NCBI GenBank assembly: GCA_964644135.1
Contig: CAZXWD010000019.1
Location: 1-42,093, forward strand
DNA length: 42,093 nt
Reading direction: 5' to 3'
Source of the DNA: CAZMOK01 sp964644135
Lineage (GTDB): Bacteria; Bacteroidota; Bacteroidia; Bacteroidales; JAGOPY01
Below are positions 40,478 through 42,093 of this stretch, piece by piece. The stretch's first letter is position 1, and each line of letters opens with the position of its first letter. The notes beneath the pieces are model-generated. The model was not told the origin of the DNA and made no database searches. It saw only the letters and a program-made list of their open reading frames with translations. The translations under genes and the position numbers were made by a program.

Positions 40478-41362
40478 ATGTACAAGATCTATGTGACCCT
40501 GTTTTGCTTCTTTACTCTGAACTTTGCTTTCACACAGGTATCCATTAATGAAAGTGGGGCTCCGGCTTCCTCCGGATCCATCCTTGATGTGAGTTCAGCC
40601 GACAAGGGCGTGCTGATTCCTAGGACAGATACTTCTTCTGTTACATCTCCGTCTGACGGAATGTTAATTTATAACGATTCAGAAGATGCCTTTTATTATT
40701 ATCAGAACCCGACAAACAATTGGGTAAGGATTCCCGGAAAAGAATTTGGCTATGTTTCAGGGACACCTGATTCAATACTTTTTAAAGGGAATATATTCAT
40801 CGACAGTAACGTCATTATCTGGGATGACCTCCGCGTACCGGTTTCATCAGCCAAAACCGGCGGTGCCAATGTGCCGGCTTTTGATCTGATAAGCGGTCTG
40901 GGAGGATTGAGGGCATATTTCTTTACAGATGAAAATGAAAACCAGGAGAAAGAGATGTATTTCACTGCCCAGCTACCCCATACATATAAGCCGGGAACTG
41001 ATATCATTGCCCATGTCCATTGGATGCCTGAAAGTATTGTTCCGTACCAACAAGATGTAAGATGGGGTCTTGAATATGCATGGCAGAATATCGGGGATAC
41101 ATTTAGTACGTCGTCTACTTATGGAACAGTATACGGTAGTGAACTGGCAGACCCTCCAATAGAGACGAATAAACACATAATGACCAACCTTAGTACACTT
41201 GCTGGTAACAATCCTACAAATAAGGAAGAATCCAGTATGCTCATTTGCCGGATTTTCCGTGATTCAAGTGAGGATACATATACAGGGGCTGCGATCCTTC
41301 TGGAGATTGATTTTCATTTCAGGGTTGAAAAGCTCGGGGAATACTATAATCCAAGCCCTTGA
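40478..41362 (+). CDS. Secreted protein with repeat-like N-terminal motif, phage/tail-like C-terminus
   Basis: A 294-residue protein with a signal peptide (MYKIYVTLFCFFTLNFAFTQ). An ATG at 40451 would add nine residues. The N-terminal GSILDVSSADKGVLIPRTD, GMLIYNDSEDAFYYY and NNWVRI form the motif widely seen at the start of large secreted or tail-fibre-like Bacteroidota proteins. The C-terminal HVHWMPES, VRWGLEYAWQNIGD and AILLEIDFHFRVEKLG resemble small virion-associated proteins. It is not a complete adhesin and lacks a type IX sorting domain. Function unknown. A palindrome 18 bp past the stop may end transcription. Confidence 0.65.
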   Translation: MYKIYVTLFCFFTLNFAFTQVSINESGAPASSGSILDVSSADKGVLIPRTDTSSVTSPSDGMLIYNDSEDAFYYYQNPTNNWVRIPGKEFGYVSGTPDSILFKGNIFIDSNVIIWDDLRVPVSSAKTGGANVPAFDLISGLGGLRAYFFTDENENQEKEMYFTAQLPHTYKPGTDIIAHVHWMPESIVPYQQDVRWGLEYAWQNIGDTFSTSSTYGTVYGSELADPPIETNKHIMTNLSTLAGNNPTNKEESSMLICRIFRDSSEDTYTGAAILLEIDFHFRVEKLGEYYNPSP

Positions 41363-41380
41363 TTTTTTTTGTTTTTAAGG

Positions 41381-41414
41381 TTTTCACTCAGTGACTATAG
41401 TCACTCAGTGAAAA
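41381..41414. repeat. REP-like palindrome 3
   Basis: TTTTCACT and AGTGAAAA pair around CA and TC mismatches and the perfect core GTGACTATAGTCAC. It lacks the AATATTATGTTAAAT tail of the others. With flanking T and A tracts it could end transcription on either strand, between the secreted protein and the transposase. Confidence 0.85.
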
Positions 41415-41484
41415 ATTTCCATCTGAACAGGTATTTTTCGCGATTTCGTCGATAAATAATGTTTAATCACTTAAATATTACATT

Positions 41485-42057
41485 ATGTCGATGATCTTCG
41501 AAGAAAACCATTTATTCCATTTATTCAACAGAGGGAATAATAGAGAAGCAATCTTTTACAACGAAGGTAATTATGATTTTTTCATTCAAAAGATTGAGAA
41601 ATATATATTGCCTCATGTTGACATTCTTGCCTGGTGCCTGATGCCAAACCATTTTCACTTTATGATTGAAGTCCTGAAAGTAGAGATCAATGGTTACGAG
41701 CTTAATGATGCTATTGGTATAGCCCTTAGATCCTATGCAAGGGCTATTAATATTCAAGAACACAGAGTTGGCTCCCTTTTTCAGACAGGTACCAGGGCAC
41801 AGAACCTCACAAAACCGGAAAATCCTTTAATTACCAGCAGAAACTACTTTTATGGACCTGCCTATATTTTCCAGTTCCATAAGTCTCAATATCCGATGAA
41901 ATGCATGGAATATATTCATGGTAACCCTGTAAAAGCAGGATTAGTTAAAGAGCCTTCTTTATGGAGATATTCATCTTATAATGAGTACCTTGGAAATGGG
42001 GATTTTAAATTATGCAATAAGAAGAAGGGGAGGAGGTATATAAGTTTTACTCAGTGA
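41485..42057 (+). CDS. REP-associated tyrosine transposase (RAYT, Y1_Tnp family)
   Basis: A 190-residue HUH single-strand nuclease of the TnpA-REP group. The family N-terminus (HLFNRGNNREAIF) leads to the metal motif CLMPNHFHFMIEV with His56 and His58. The likely catalytic Tyr84 is in LRSYARAIN, followed by GSLFQTG. The ending YIHGNPVKAGLVKEP with LWRYSSYNEYLG is diagnostic. It is domesticated in most hosts and binds or cuts REP hairpins. Here REP 3 lies 71 bp upstream and the stop codon (42055-42057) is inside REP 4. The gene appears intact. Confidence 0.92.
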   Translation: MSMIFEENHLFHLFNRGNNREAIFYNEGNYDFFIQKIEKYILPHVDILAWCLMPNHFHFMIEVLKVEINGYELNDAIGIALRSYARAINIQEHRVGSLFQTGTRAQNLTKPENPLITSRNYFYGPAYIFQFHKSQYPMKCMEYIHGNPVKAGLVKEPSLWRYSSYNEYLGNGDFKLCNKKKGRRYISFTQ

Positions 42058-42093
42058 CTATAGTCAGTGGGTGAAATATTATGTTAAATGACT
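42049..42093 (+). repeat. REP-like palindrome 4, running to the window edge
   Basis: ACTCA, G, TGACTATAGTCA, G, TGGGT, then the AATATTATGTTAAAT tail and GACT. The first base lies in the transposase coding sequence and the TGA stop is part of the core. The last bases equal those before palindrome 2 (37204-37207), so a second unit probably follows outside the window. Confidence 0.85.

Overview
The window reads as a draft scaffold from an uncultured member of the Bacteroidota, probably Bacteroidales or Marinilabiliales. The grounds are three. Several genes are preceded by the Bacteroidota -7 box TAnnTTTG, some with a TTG 18-20 nt upstream. The gene orders DUF3098-uppP-truB-queA and atpD-atpC...atpB-E-F-H-A-G are those of the phylum. 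Several phylum-typical families are present. There are four runs of exactly 100 N (15124, 22951, 24966, 31412). One of them, inside fabH, is flanked by an exact 55-bp duplication and is a false gap.

Layout. 1-401: repeat-rich intergenic island. 402-4120: DUF3098, uppP, truB, queA, ispD (envelope lipid recycling, tRNA modification, isoprenoid synthesis). 4125-6295 (minus): family 2 glycosyltransferase and an LPG-synthase-like membrane protein. 6315-8918: ruvC, an Elp3-like radical SAM protein and a DUF6873-like protein. 9331-13740: aspS, an OB-fold stress protein, a U32 peptidase-family protein and a HisJ-type PHP phosphatase. 13869-16401 (minus): DUF177-rpmF-fabH-GNAT. 16609-19825: proline dehydrogenase, a metallo-beta-lactamase-fold hydrolase bracketed by palindromic repeats, a decayed small exported protein gene and a START-domain protein. 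19989-28691: F1Fo ATP synthase, split by three unrelated genes between atpC and atpB. 28807-32505: ferritin, DUF3109, udk, an XRE regulator, a Usp protein and a small winged-helix-like protein. 32518-37084 (minus): an octaheme cytochrome, small GNAT, monoheme Tll0287-like lipoprotein, secreted protein and DUF302 protein, which suggests periplasmic redox functions. 37163-42093: an accessory region bounded by REP-like palindromes, holding a membrane protein/trypsin-like protease pair, DUF5675, a secreted protein and a REP-associated tyrosine transposase (RAYT).

Most of the window is core metabolism. The unusual content lies between genes: four REP palindromes around a RAYT and a four-gene cassette; hexanucleotide arrays that begin inside the stop codons of aspS and ferritin; three copies of a G/C-tract nested palindrome; a 21-bp palindrome around the metallo-hydrolase gene; and intergenic islands built from the same short words in different order and orientation. 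No tRNA, rRNA or CRISPR array was recognised.
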